From Streptomyces sp. NBC_01408 (GTDB lineage Bacteria; Actinomycetota; Actinomycetes; Streptomycetales; Streptomycetaceae), in NCBI RefSeq assembly GCF_026340255.1, contig NZ_JAPEPJ010000002.1, positions 310,001 through 374,000 of the forward strand: a stretch of 64,000 nt of DNA, in the 5' to 3' direction. The notes under the pieces are model-generated. The model saw only the letters and a program-made list of their open reading frames with translations, did not search any database and was not told the origin of the DNA. Shown in pieces: positions 48,629-57,424 of the stretch. The stretch's first letter is position 1. Each line of letters opens with the position of its first letter. Position numbers and translations under genes: made by a program.

Positions 48629-50140
48629 ATGGTAGCGGCGCGGATCACGGTCAACGGGAAAGAAACACCGATTTCACCGGCTGCACCCCACACCACAGCG
48701 CTGGACTTTCTGCGCGAGCGTGGCCTCACCGGCACCAAGGAGGGCTGCGCCGAAGGTGAATGCGGCGCCTGTTCGGTCCTGGTGGCCCGTCCCGGGGTGA
48801 ACAAGCCCACCGACTGGGTGGCGGTCAACGCCTGCCTGGTCCCGGTCGCGGCGCTCGACGGTCAGGAGGTCATCACCTCCGAAGGTCTCGCCACCGCCGG
48901 CGAGTCCGGCAGACCGGCCGCCTTGCACCCTGTGCAGGAGGAGATGGCCGTCCGCGGCGGTTCCCAATGCGGTTACTGCACACCGGGATTCATCTGCAGC
49001 ATGGCCTCCGAATACTACCGGCCCGACCGCTGCGCGCACCCGGACACGGCCGACGACACCGGTGCCACCACCGGCTCCGGCTCCGGCACCGGCTCCGGCT
49101 CCGGCTCCGGCTCCGAGCACGGTCCGAACGGTTTCGACCTGCACGCGCTCAGCGGAAACCTGTGCCGCTGCACCGGCTATCGCCCGATTCGCGATGCCGC
49201 GTTCGCCGTCGGTACGCCCACCGAGAACGACCCCATGGCGCAGCGTCGCGAGCAGTCCCCGCCCGAACCGGTCGCCACCGAATACACCCGGGACGGCAGC
49301 GCGTTCCTGCGGCCGAGCACCCTGGCCGACGCGCTGCGGCTACTGCGCGAGCGGCCCGACGCGGTGGTCGTCGCCGGAAGCACCGACTGGGGTGTGGAGG
49401 TGAACATCCGTTCCCGCCGGGCGAATTGCGTGGTCGCGGTCGACCGTCTCCCCGAACTGCGGGAACTGCGAGTCGAATCCGACCACATCGAGATCGGGGC
49501 GGCGCAGACGCTCACGGAGATCGAACGCCGGCTCGACGGCAGCGTCCCGCTACTGGCCGAGCTGTTCCCGCAGTTCGCGTCCCGGCTCATCCGCAACAGT
49601 GCGACCCTCGGCGGCAATCTGGGTACCGGGTCCCCCATCGGTGACAGCCCGCCGGTACTGCTCGCGCTGGAGGCATCGGTGGTACTCGCCGACGCCGACG
49701 GTGAGCGCGAGGTCCCCCTCTCCGACTACTTCACCGGCTACCGGCAGAGCGTGCGCCGTCCCGGCGAACTGATCCGCGCAGTGCGCATCCCCCTGCCGCT
49801 GTCGCCGGTCGCGGCCTTCCACAAGATCGCCAAACGGCGGTTCGACGACATCTCCAGCGTGGCGGTCGCCTTCGCGCTCGACATCGAGGACGGGATCGTG
49901 CGCAAGGCCCGCATCGGGCTGGGCGGTGTGGCCGCCACCCCGATCCGCGCCCTCGACACCGAGGCGGCCCTGGAGGGCGAGCCGTGGGCGGCGGAGACCG
50001 TCGAGGCCGCGGCCCGGGTGCTGCGGGCCCAGGGCACGCCGATGGACGACCACCGCGCCAGCGCCGGATACCGCTCCGCGATGCTCGGCCAGAGCCTGCT
50101 GAAGCTGTACGCGCAAACCACCGAGGCGGGGTCGTCATGA
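48629..50140 (+). CDS. xdhA: Xanthine-dehydrogenase-type small subunit ([2Fe-2S] + FAD)
   Basis: A 503-aa protein from the ATG at 48629 (a TTG 42 nt upstream is the alternative). Plant-type cluster ligands are Cys40, Cys45, Cys48 and Cys69 (CAEGECGAC). The second cluster has Cys114 and Cys117 (QCGYCTPGF) and Cys179/Cys181 (NLCRCTGY). Between these pairs lies a Gly-Ser tract (149-162), an unusual insertion. FAD-binding blocks follow from about 220 (LADALRLLRERPDAVVVAGS, then NSATLGGNLGTGSPIGDSPP). It passes electrons from the molybdenum subunit to FAD and NAD+. The ATGA overlap with xdhB couples them. Confidence 0.92.
   Translation: MVAARITVNGKETPISPAAPHTTALDFLRERGLTGTKEGCAEGECGACSVLVARPGVNKPTDWVAVNACLVPVAALDGQEVITSEGLATAGESGRPAALHPVQEEMAVRGGSQCGYCTPGFICSMASEYYRPDRCAHPDTADDTGATTGSGSGTGSGSGSGSEHGPNGFDLHALSGNLCRCTGYRPIRDAAFAVGTPTENDPMAQRREQSPPEPVATEYTRDGSAFLRPSTLADALRLLRERPDAVVVAGSTDWGVEVNIRSRRANCVVAVDRLPELRELRVESDHIEIGAAQTLTEIERRLDGSVPLLAELFPQFASRLIRNSATLGGNLGTGSPIGDSPPVLLALEASVVLADADGEREVPLSDYFTGYRQSVRRPGELIRAVRIPLPLSPVAAFHKIAKRRFDDISSVAVAFALDIEDGIVRKARIGLGGVAATPIRALDTEAALEGEPWAAETVEAAARVLRAQGTPMDDHRASAGYRSAMLGQSLLKLYAQTTEAGSS
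49073..49114 (+). repeat. In-frame hexanucleotide repeat (GGCTCC)x7 in xdhA
   Basis: Seven GGCTCC units, one of them changed to GGCACC, encode a Gly-Ser tract inside the second [2Fe-2S] domain, between the CGYC pair and the CRC pair. Unit-number change keeps the frame and alters loop length only. It is preceded by a degenerate TADDTGATT stretch. Confidence 0.9.
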
Positions 50141-52539
50141 GCCATTTGTCCGAGCGCCCCGAAATGCCTGTCGTCGGCGTTTCGATGCCACACGAGAGCG
50201 CCAACCTGCACGTCACCGGCACCGCGCTCTACACCGACGACCTGGTCCACCGCACCAAGGACGTACTGCACGCCTACCCGGTCCAGGTCATGAAGGCCCA
50301 CGGCAGGATCACCGCGCTGCGCACCGAGCCCGCGCTCGCCGTACCCGGTGTGGTCCGCGTGCTGACCGGCGGCGACGTGCCCGGCGTCAACGACGCCGGG
50401 ATGAAGCACGACGAACCGCTGTTCCCCGACGAGGTCATGTTCCACGGCCACGCCGTCGCCTGGGTGCTCGCCGAGACCCTGGAGGCGGGCCGGCTCGGTG
50501 CGGCGGCCGTCGAGGTGGAACTCGACGAAAAGCCCTCCGTGATCACGCTGCGGGAGGCGATCGCGGCCGAGAGCTTTCACGGCGCCCGGCCCCTGATGCT
50601 GACCGGCGACGTCGATGCCGGCTTCGAGGACTCCGCGCACGTGTTCACCGGCGAGTTCCAGTTCTCCGATCAGGAACACTTCTATCTGGAGACGCACGCG
50701 GCGCTGGCCCACGTCGACGAGGGCGGGCAGATGTTCGTCCAGAGCAGCACCCAGCATCCCTCCGAGACGCAGGAAATCGTCGCGCACGTGCTCGGCCTGC
50801 ACAGCCACGAGGTGACCGTGCAGTGCCTGCGGATGGGTGGCGGCTTCGGCGGCAAGGAGATGCAGCCCCACGGGTTCGCGGCCGTCGCCGCGCTCGGCGC
50901 CAGGCTGACCGGTCGGCCGGTCCGGGTGCGGCTCAACCGGACCCAGGACCTGACCATGTCCGGCAAGCGCCACGGGTTCCACGCCACGTGGAAGATCGGC
51001 TTCGACGCCGAGGGCCGTATCCAGGCCCTGGACGCCACCTTGACCGCGGACGGCGGCTGGAGCCTGGACCTGTCCGAGCCCGTGGTGGCCCGCGCGCTGT
51101 GCCACATCGACAACACCTACTGGATTCCCCACGCGCGCATCGCCGGTCGCATCGCCAAGACCAACAAGGTCTCCAACACCGCCTTCCGCGGCTTCGGCGG
51201 ACCGCAGGGCATGCTGGTGATCGAGGACATCATGGGCCGGTGCGCACCGCTGCTCGGCCTGGATCCGACGGAGCTGCGCGAACGCAACTTCTACCGGCAG
51301 GGCCAATCGACGCCGTACGGACAGCCGGTCCTCCACCCCGAACGCATCTCCACCGTCTGGCAGCAGGTTCAGGACGACGCCGGCATCGCCGGTCGCAAGC
51401 GCGATATCGCGGCCTTCAACGCCGCACACCCGCACACCAAGCGGGCACTCGCGATCACCGGGCTCAAGTTCGGCATCTCGTTCAACCTCACCGCCTTCAA
51501 CCAGGCCGGTGCGCTGGTGCTGATCTACAAGGACGGTTCCGTCCTGATCAACCACGGCGGCACCGAGATGGGGCAGGGCCTGCACACCAAGATGCTGCAG
51601 GTGGCCGCGACCACGCTGGGCATTGCGCTGCACAAGGTGCGGCTGGCCCCGACGCGTACCGACAAGGTGCCCAACACCTCCGCCACCGCCGCCAGTGCCG
51701 GGGCGGACCTCAACGGTGCGGCGGTGAAGAACGCCTGCGAGCAGTTGCGCGGGCGGCTGCTGCAGGTGGCCGGCACCCAGCTGGGTGCGAACGCCTCGGA
51801 CGTGCGCATCGTCCAGGGCGTCGCGCGCGTCCTCGGCAACGACAAGGAACTGGCCTGGGACGACCTGGTGCGCACCGCGTACTTCCAGCGGGTCCAATTG
51901 TCGGCGGCCGGTTTCTACCGGACCGAGGGCCTGCACTGGGACGCGAAGGCGTTCCAGGGCTCGCCGTTCAAGTACTTCTCCTACGGCGCCGCCGCGACCG
52001 AGGTGGAGGTGGACGGCTTCACGGGCGCGTACCGGATCCGGCGGGTGGACATCGTGCACGACGTCGGCGACAGCCTCTCCCCGATGATCGACATCGGTCA
52101 GGTCGAGGGCGGTTTCGTGCAGGGCGCGGGCTGGCTGACGCTTGAGGACATGCGGTGGGACGCCGGTGACGGGCCGAACCGCGGCCGGCTGCTGACCCAG
52201 GCCGCGAGCACCTACAAGCTGCCGAGCTTCTCGGAGATGCCCGAGGAGTTCAACGTCAGGCTGCTGGAGAACGCCACTGAGGAGGGCGCGGTCTACGGGT
52301 CCAAGGCGGTGGGTGAGCCTCCGCTGATGCTGGCCTTCTCGGTGCGAGAAGCGCTGCGGCAGGCGGCCGGGGAGTTCGGGCCCGCCGGAGTCAGCGTGGA
52401 GCTCGCCTCCCCCGCGACACCGGAGGCGGTGTACTGGGCGATCGAAGCAGCCCGCAAGGGCGGCGTGCGGCACGACGGTCAGGCTGCCCCCGACGGCAGC
52501 GAAGTCCCCGCCGACGCAGGCGCTTTGAGCAATGCCTGA
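50137..52539 (+). CDS. xdhB: Xanthine-dehydrogenase-type molybdenum subunit
   Basis: An 800-aa protein. Moco/substrate blocks are GGGFGGKE (234-241), AFRGFGGPQGMLVIE, HGGTEMGQGLHTKMLQ and SATAASAGADLNGAAVKNAC, and the catalytic Glu727 lies in GSKAVGEPPLML. RGFGGPQ carries the Phe/Gly loop contacting pyranopterin. The family hydroxylates purines or related heterocycles using water. The length is typical of the separate large subunit. Whether the substrate is xanthine or hypoxanthine, or another heterocycle, cannot be read from sequence alone. Confidence 0.93.
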   Translation: MSHLSERPEMPVVGVSMPHESANLHVTGTALYTDDLVHRTKDVLHAYPVQVMKAHGRITALRTEPALAVPGVVRVLTGGDVPGVNDAGMKHDEPLFPDEVMFHGHAVAWVLAETLEAGRLGAAAVEVELDEKPSVITLREAIAAESFHGARPLMLTGDVDAGFEDSAHVFTGEFQFSDQEHFYLETHAALAHVDEGGQMFVQSSTQHPSETQEIVAHVLGLHSHEVTVQCLRMGGGFGGKEMQPHGFAAVAALGARLTGRPVRVRLNRTQDLTMSGKRHGFHATWKIGFDAEGRIQALDATLTADGGWSLDLSEPVVARALCHIDNTYWIPHARIAGRIAKTNKVSNTAFRGFGGPQGMLVIEDIMGRCAPLLGLDPTELRERNFYRQGQSTPYGQPVLHPERISTVWQQVQDDAGIAGRKRDIAAFNAAHPHTKRALAITGLKFGISFNLTAFNQAGALVLIYKDGSVLINHGGTEMGQGLHTKMLQVAATTLGIALHKVRLAPTRTDKVPNTSATAASAGADLNGAAVKNACEQLRGRLLQVAGTQLGANASDVRIVQGVARVLGNDKELAWDDLVRTAYFQRVQLSAAGFYRTEGLHWDAKAFQGSPFKYFSYGAAATEVEVDGFTGAYRIRRVDIVHDVGDSLSPMIDIGQVEGGFVQGAGWLTLEDMRWDAGDGPNRGRLLTQAASTYKLPSFSEMPEEFNVRLLENATEEGAVYGSKAVGEPPLMLAFSVREALRQAAGEFGPAGVSVELASPATPEAVYWAIEAARKGGVRHDGQAAPDGSEVPADAGALSNA

Positions 52540-53419
52540 CATGAGCTGGGTGGCCGCGGTCGCGCGGTTGCGGGCACGCCGGGAACCCGGCGTGCTCGTG
52601 ACCGTCGCGACCGTGCGCGGCCACGCGCCCCGCCGGGCCGGTGCCAAACTCGTCGTGGGACGGACCGAGACCTGGGGTTCGATCGGCGGCGGCAACATCG
52701 AGGCCGTCGCCATCGATCGGGCGCGCGAGCTGAACGGCACGGCCGGTCCGGAGCGGGAGCCCGAGCCGGAGCTGATGGAATTCGCCCTCAACGACAAGGT
52801 CACCGGCCGGCACGGTGTGCAGTGCTGCGGCGGAGCCGTCACCGTACTGCTCGAACCGCTGCCGGTGGTCCAGGCGGTGGCGGTCTTCGGCGTCGGGCAC
52901 GTCGGTCTGGAACTGGCACGCATCCTGGCCCGCCACCACCTCGATCTGCACCTGATCGACACCCGCCCCGACATGCTCACCGACGAACGGCTCGGCGTGC
53001 TCGCGGATGCGGTGGCGCAGATCCACGTGCACCACACCCCGCTGCTTCCGGAGGAAGTGCTCAGCGAGCTGCCACCCGGCACCCACGTCCTGATCATGAC
53101 CCACGATCACGCCGAGGACGCCGCACTGTGCGACGCCGCCCTGCGCACCACCGGTCTCGGCTCGATCGGACTGATCGGCTCGTCCGCCAAATGGGCGAGG
53201 TTCCGGCAACGCCTGGCCACCGAGGGCGGCCACGACGCCGCCACCATCGACCGGATCAAGACCCCGATCGGAATCGCCGAGATCACCGGCAAGGAACCCG
53301 CCACGATCGCGGTGAGCGTCGCGGCAGACCTGCTCCGGACCTTCGAACAGGACCGCCACCGGGCAGTGCCGAGCCCGGTTGCCGCGGTGCCGAACGCTCC
53401 GGTCGCCGGCAGCGCGTAG
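52532..53419 (+). CDS. xdhC: XdhC family molybdenum-cofactor maturation protein
   Basis: A 295-aa protein starting 8 nt inside xdhB. The N-terminal XdhC domain has PGVLVTVATVRGHAPRRAGA and VVGRTETWGSIGGGNIEAVA, then VQCCGGAVTVLLE. The C-terminal Rossmann domain has VAVFGVGHVGLELARILA and HVLIMTHDHAEDAALCDAAL, then SIGLIGSSAKWARF. XdhC binds Moco, promotes its sulfuration and inserts it into the large subunit. The order XdhA-XdhB-XdhC is a standard operon. Confidence 0.93.
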   Translation: MPDMSWVAAVARLRARREPGVLVTVATVRGHAPRRAGAKLVVGRTETWGSIGGGNIEAVAIDRARELNGTAGPEREPEPELMEFALNDKVTGRHGVQCCGGAVTVLLEPLPVVQAVAVFGVGHVGLELARILARHHLDLHLIDTRPDMLTDERLGVLADAVAQIHVHHTPLLPEEVLSELPPGTHVLIMTHDHAEDAALCDAALRTTGLGSIGLIGSSAKWARFRQRLATEGGHDAATIDRIKTPIGIAEITGKEPATIAVSVAADLLRTFEQDRHRAVPSPVAAVPNAPVAGSA

Positions 53420-53524
53420 GACAGCGATGTCGTCGGCTCCTCCGTCACCCATGCGCCGACCGTCGCGGGCCCACCCGACCGGGGCGGCCCGGCCGAACGG
53501 ATCCGCCGAACGATCCCGTGTATC

Positions 53525-53554
53525 GCGGGCGTATCGAAAATCGCATACGCCCGC
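53525..53554. promoter_or_regulatory. Perfect inverted repeat upstream of the VanZ-like gene
   Basis: GCGGGCGTAT-N10-ATACGCCCGC forms a perfect 10-bp inverted repeat, 28 nt before the VanZ-like start and about 105 nt after the xdhC stop. It could be an operator for the VanZ gene or a hairpin terminator for xdhABC. The AT-rich spacer (TCGAAAATCG region) favours a DNA-binding site. Confidence 0.5.
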
Positions 53555-53582
53555 GCAACGGCCCTCCGTCTCCAATGGGGCC

Positions 53583-54287
53583 ATGAACCACCACGCATCC
53601 CTGTCAGCACCGCCCGGCCGCACGCGCAGGACCATGCTTCTCGGCCTGGCGATCCTCGGCATCGCGAGCGCCCTGTTCTTCGTACGCGGGCCGCTCATGA
53701 TGTCCGCTCCGAGGTGCATGGCCGGGCGGTGGCACGGCTGCCTCGATACCTTCAACGGCGTGGTGCTCATGACCTTGGTCGCGCTGCCGTTGGCCGCGCT
53801 GGTGATGTGGGCTCTGGCGCGCCGTCGGCTTGCCGCCGGCGTCACCTCGGCGTGGCGGATCTCGCTGGCCGAGGTGGGCATGGTCCACGGGACGGTGCCG
53901 TTCCTCTGGATGACCATGATGCCGGGCGCCGGGGCCGGCATCGTTCCCGGCCGGGTGAGCCTGGTACCGCTGCGGGACCTGCTCACGATGGGGCCCCTCG
54001 GGATCGTCGGCAACCTGCTGGTCTTCGCGGCGCTGGGGTTCTTCGCCCCGATGCGGTTCGCGGCGCTGGCGTCCGTGCCGCGGATCCTGGCCCTCGGGGC
54101 AGGCTGCTCGGTCCTGGTCGAAACCGCACAGTACGTCCTGCGGCTGGACCGGGTGTCCTCCGTGGACGACGTGGTGGTCAACGCCGCCGGCGCCGTGCTG
54201 GCCGCGCTGGCGTCGCGCCGATGGTGGCGCACTACGGCACAAGCGCCGTCGGACCGGCCTCGCCCCGCGCTGGCACCGGCAGGCTGA
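53583..54287 (+). CDS. VanZ-like membrane protein
   Basis: A 234-aa protein; the ATG at 53583 was chosen as the first start after the inverted repeat. Helices are MLLGLAILGIASALFFVRG, VVLMTLVALPLAALVMWAL, EVGMVHGTVPFLWMTMM, LGIVGNLLVFAALGFFAPM and ASVPRILALGAGCSVLVETAQYVL. SLVPLRDLL with NLLVFAALGFFAP and VETAQYVLRLDRVSSVDDVVVNAAGA are the VanZ-domain blocks. VanZ-like proteins confer low-level glycopeptide/lipoglycopeptide resistance in some hosts. The adjacent two-component pair fits a cell-wall stress role. Confidence 0.85.
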   Translation: MNHHASLSAPPGRTRRTMLLGLAILGIASALFFVRGPLMMSAPRCMAGRWHGCLDTFNGVVLMTLVALPLAALVMWALARRRLAAGVTSAWRISLAEVGMVHGTVPFLWMTMMPGAGAGIVPGRVSLVPLRDLLTMGPLGIVGNLLVFAALGFFAPMRFAALASVPRILALGAGCSVLVETAQYVLRLDRVSSVDDVVVNAAGAVLAALASRRWWRTTAQAPSDRPRPALAPAG

Positions 54288-54312
54288 GTCGCGTGTCCGG
54301 CGTGCACAGGCC

Positions 54313-54348
54313 TTCGCACACGTCTTCGTACACGCCTTCGCATACGTC
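54313..54348. promoter_or_regulatory. Three tandem 12-nt direct repeats upstream of the response regulator
   Basis: TTCGCACACGTC, TTCGTACACGCC and TTCGCATACGTC (54313-54324, 54325-54336, 54337-54348) are contiguous, with consensus TTCGYAYACGYC. OmpR-type regulators bind direct repeats at about this spacing, so this is a likely autoregulatory site. It sits 31 nt before the response-regulator start. Confidence 0.65.
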
Positions 54349-54379
54349 GGCGATATGCGGTGCCGCTTAGGCTTCGGAC

Positions 54380-55096
54380 ATGCGCGTACTGATCGTGGAG
54401 GACGAGCCCTACCTGGCCGAAGCCGTCCGTGACGGTCTGCGGCTGGAGGCGATCGCCGCCGACATCGCCGGCGACGGCGACGCCGCCCTGGAACTGCTCG
54501 GCGTCAACTCCTACGACCTCGCGGTCCTCGACCGCGACATCCCCGGCCCCTCCGGCGACGAGGTCGCCCGGCGCATCGTCGCCTCCGGCAGCGGCATCCC
54601 GATCCTCATGCTCACCGCTGCCGACCGGATCGACGACAAGGCTTCCGGGTTCGGGCTCGGCGCCGACGACTACCTCACCAAACCGTTCGAGCTGCGGGAG
54701 CTCGTCCTGCGGCTGAGGGCGCTCGACCGCAGGCGCGCGTACGCCCGGCCCCCGGTCCGCGAGATCGCGGGCCTGCGGCTCGACCCCTTCCGCCGGGAGG
54801 TCTTCCGCTTCGGACGCTACGTCGCGCTCACCCGCAAACAGTTCGCCGTGCTGGAAGTCCTCGTCGCCGCCGAGGGCGGGGTCGTCAGCGCCGAAGAGCT
54901 GCTGGAACGGGCCTGGGACGAGAACACCGACCCCCTCACCAACGCCGTGCGCATCACCGTCTCCGCACTGCGCAAACGGCTCGGCGAACCATGGATCATC
55001 GCCACGGTGCCCGGCGTCGGCTACCGGATCGACGCCGGTACGGACACCACCGCCCCCGGCGGGGACACCACCGGCCCCGGCCGTACGCATGCATAG
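54380..55096 (+). CDS. OmpR-type response regulator (VanR-like)
   Basis: A 238-aa protein starting at the ATG at 54380 (MRVLIVEDEPYLAEAVRDGL). The phosphoacceptor is Asp51 (LAVLDRDIPGPSGD), with TKPFELREL for the Lys. The winged helix carries LTRKQFAVLEVLVAAEGGVV, with NAVRITVSALRKRL for DNA contact and VPGVGYRI at the end. It closely resembles Streptomyces regulators that pair with small HAMP-type kinases. Overlapping kinase and repeats upstream suggest autoregulation. Confidence 0.92.
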   Translation: MRVLIVEDEPYLAEAVRDGLRLEAIAADIAGDGDAALELLGVNSYDLAVLDRDIPGPSGDEVARRIVASGSGIPILMLTAADRIDDKASGFGLGADDYLTKPFELRELVLRLRALDRRRAYARPPVREIAGLRLDPFRREVFRFGRYVALTRKQFAVLEVLVAAEGGVVSAEELLERAWDENTDPLTNAVRITVSALRKRLGEPWIIATVPGVGYRIDAGTDTTAPGGDTTGPGRTHA

Positions 55097-56168
55097 ACGC
55101 CGCGGGCTCAGCGCCCGACTGAAACTCACCCTCAGCTACGCCGGGTTCCTCGCCGTCGCCGGCGCTCTCCTGCTGGCCGTGGTGTGGGTGTTCCTGCTGC
55201 GCTACGTACCCGACACGCCCAAGGGCCTTCTCGGGATTTCGCCCAACCGCTACCTCCTTGTGCGCACCTTCGCCCCCGCCGCGGCCGTGGCGATGGTCTT
55301 CCTGCTCGTGTTCGGCCTCGCCGGGGGATGGATCCTCGCCGGCCGGATGCTCGCACCACTCACACAGATCACGGATGCGGCACGGATGGCCGGGAACGGG
55401 TCGCTGTCCCACCGGATCCGCATGAAGGGCCGCCAGGACGAATTCCGGGAACTCTCCGACACGTTCGACTCGATGCTCGAACAACTCGAGTCCCACGTCG
55501 CCGAGCAGCAGAGGTTCGCCGCGAACGCCTCCCACGAACTGCGCACCCCGCTGGCCATCTCGCGGACGCTCCTCGACGTCGCCCGCAAGGACCCCACACG
55601 GGACATGGGCGAACTCATCGAACGCCTGCACGCCGTCAATACGCGGGCGATCGACCTCACCGAGGCCCTCCTGCTGCTCAGCCGCGGCGACCGCGGAAAC
55701 TTGCGCCCCGAGAGCGTCGACCTCTCCCTCGTCGCCGAAGAAGCCGCCGAAACCCTGCTGCCCCTCGCCGAACAGCGCCGGATCACGCTCGACGTCACCG
55801 GCGGGGCCGCCCGGACCAGCGGCTCCGCGGAGCTCCTGCTGCGGATGGTGACGAACCTCGTCCAGAACGCCATCGTCCACAACCTCCCCGCCGGCGGCAC
55901 CGTGACGGTCCACACCGAGGCGCACGGCGACACGAGCGTGCTGCGGGTCGAGAACACGGGCCCTCGGCTCCCACCGGAACTGGTACCGACCCTCACCGAA
56001 CCCTTCCAGCGCGGAACGGAACGCGTACGCACCGACGAGCACGCCGGCGCCGGCCTCGGCCTGGCCATCGTGCACAGCATCGTCCGCGCCCACGACGGGA
56101 CCCTCGACCTCGTCCCCCGCCCCGCCGGCGGTCTCCTCGTCACGGTCCGGCTTCCCGGCACGCCGTAG
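55089..56168 (+). CDS. Sensor histidine kinase
   Basis: A 359-aa protein overlapping the regulator gene by 8 nt. TM1 is at about 14-37 and TM2 at about 62-86, with a short 24-residue external loop (RYVPDTPKGLLGISPNRYLL). HAMP then carries LAPLTQITDAARMAGNGSLS. The phospho-His is His149 (NASHELRTPLAISR). The N-box is MVTNLVQNAIVHN and the G region is GAGLGLAIVHSIVRAHDG. The short sensor loop suggests sensing of a ligand at or in the membrane. Confidence 0.92.
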   Translation: MHRRRGLSARLKLTLSYAGFLAVAGALLLAVVWVFLLRYVPDTPKGLLGISPNRYLLVRTFAPAAAVAMVFLLVFGLAGGWILAGRMLAPLTQITDAARMAGNGSLSHRIRMKGRQDEFRELSDTFDSMLEQLESHVAEQQRFAANASHELRTPLAISRTLLDVARKDPTRDMGELIERLHAVNTRAIDLTEALLLLSRGDRGNLRPESVDLSLVAEEAAETLLPLAEQRRITLDVTGGAARTSGSAELLLRMVTNLVQNAIVHNLPAGGTVTVHTEAHGDTSVLRVENTGPRLPPELVPTLTEPFQRGTERVRTDEHAGAGLGLAIVHSIVRAHDGTLDLVPRPAGGLLVTVRLPGTP

Positions 56169-56224
56169 GCATCGTCCCCGGGCGGTGCCCAGCCGCGCCG
56201 CGGTGCCCTTGGAGGTTGTTGTCG

Positions 56225-57388
56225 CTACTGGCTGATGGTTGCCGGTGGCGGTGTCCAGCGGCTTTTGGGCGGAATGGTGCTGCTGACTCCGAAGTCGTTC
56301 TTGAGCTGCTCGGGGATGGCGTAGTGCATGACGCGGCCGCGGGTGAGGGCAGACAGTTCGAAAATGCTGGTCAGGTGTCCGAGCCGGTCCAGGGCCCAGG
56401 CCGCCAGGGGTGAGCTGTCCTCGATGGACTCCAGCAGTCCCAGCAGGGTGGGGGCGGCCTTGACGACGGTGTCCCAGGTGGTGCGCGGGACTTGCAGCCA
56501 GTCGGCGCAGGTGTCGCCGATCAGGTAGCGGATCAGAGCGGAGACGATCGGGTCGAAGAGGGTGCCGGGCACGACTTCCTCGTAGAGGTCGATGAGCTGG
56601 CGGGTGAGCTGGGCGCCTTCGTCGCTGGGGCCCATGTGTCGGGTCATGTACAGGTCGGAGAACTCGCGGGCTTCCTGCAAGTCCTCGGGGGCGTGGTCCT
56701 GGTCGATGCCGAGGATGGCGCCGACCACCCTCCAGGCGTAGTAGTAGGACTCGGCGCCTTCGGTGCTCATGTGGATGCCAAGGCGGTGCAGGGCGTCGAG
56801 GACCTGGATGGAGAACATCATCTGCCCGCCCATCATGTCCTCCTGACAGATCGGCGTGCCCAGGGCGGCGGTGTCCCAGCGGTCCTCGCGCTTGAGGTGG
56901 TGGCGGATGGAGGCGTGCAGCAGCCGCACTTTCTGGGCGGCGGGGATGAAGCGGCTGCCGGCTTCGAACGCGTCCGGCTGCATGAGGTAGACGGTGAACT
57001 GGCCCGTCTCGGCCATCCGCTTGGAGGGATACTTCAGCGAGTGGGTGGCCGACAGCAGCTTGGCCACGTGCGGCAGGACGTAGCAGGCGGGCATCGAGGC
57101 GAACGACAGCGCGGTGGAGATGTGCACGTTGTTGTCGATGAAGAACAGCCGGGCCTTCTCCATCTCACCCCAGTCCACCCAGGCCGGCGGCGTGCTGGTC
57201 TCGTTGAGGTACTCGCGGGCTACCTCCGGCAGCCCCTCGGGAATGTCCTGCCCGACGGTGGAGACGTAGCGCATGAGAGCGTTGAACTTGCCGACCTCTC
57301 CGCGCTCGAACAATGTCGCCACGGTCGCGTCGGCGAGTTCGTCCCCTGAGGTGCGCAGAGCGTCCATGGACGCTTGGGTATAGGTCAT
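56225..57388 (-). CDS. Oxygenase MpaB/latex-clearing-protein (DUF2236)-like protein
   Basis: A 387-aa helical protein, ATG at 57388 with a GGAGCAG ribosome site. The key region is SKRMAETGQF (R124, E127, T128), followed by FIPAAQKVRLLHASIRHHL, where His158-x3-Arg162-His163 reproduces the HxxxRH heme-proximal motif I recall from rubber oxygenase Lcp. The RxxKT motif of Lcp reads RMAET here. No Tat or Sec signal is present, so unlike secreted Lcp it should be cytoplasmic. Lcp cleaves polyisoprene, and fungal MpaB cleaves a farnesyl side chain. The polyprenyl synthetase gene upstream fits an isoprenoid substrate. Last gene of the operon. Confidence 0.83.
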   Translation of the reverse strand: MTYTQASMDALRTSGDELADATVATLFERGEVGKFNALMRYVSTVGQDIPEGLPEVAREYLNETSTPPAWVDWGEMEKARLFFIDNNVHISTALSFASMPACYVLPHVAKLLSATHSLKYPSKRMAETGQFTVYLMQPDAFEAGSRFIPAAQKVRLLHASIRHHLKREDRWDTAALGTPICQEDMMGGQMMFSIQVLDALHRLGIHMSTEGAESYYYAWRVVGAILGIDQDHAPEDLQEAREFSDLYMTRHMGPSDEGAQLTRQLIDLYEEVVPGTLFDPIVSALIRYLIGDTCADWLQVPRTTWDTVVKAAPTLLGLLESIEDSSPLAAWALDRLGHLTSIFELSALTRGRVMHYAIPEQLKNDFGVSSTIPPKSRWTPPPATISQ

Positions 57389-57424
57389 CGTGCTGCTCCG
57401 GTGGGGTGGCGGTGGTGGTGGCGG

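Noticed and set aside
49073..49114. A CRISPR-like or satellite interpretation of the GGCTCC repeats
   Set aside because: Units are 6 bp with no spacers and lie inside a coding frame.
52532..56168. A full vancomycin-resistance cluster
   Set aside because: Only VanZ-like, regulator and kinase genes are present; no vanH, vanA or vanX type genes occur here.
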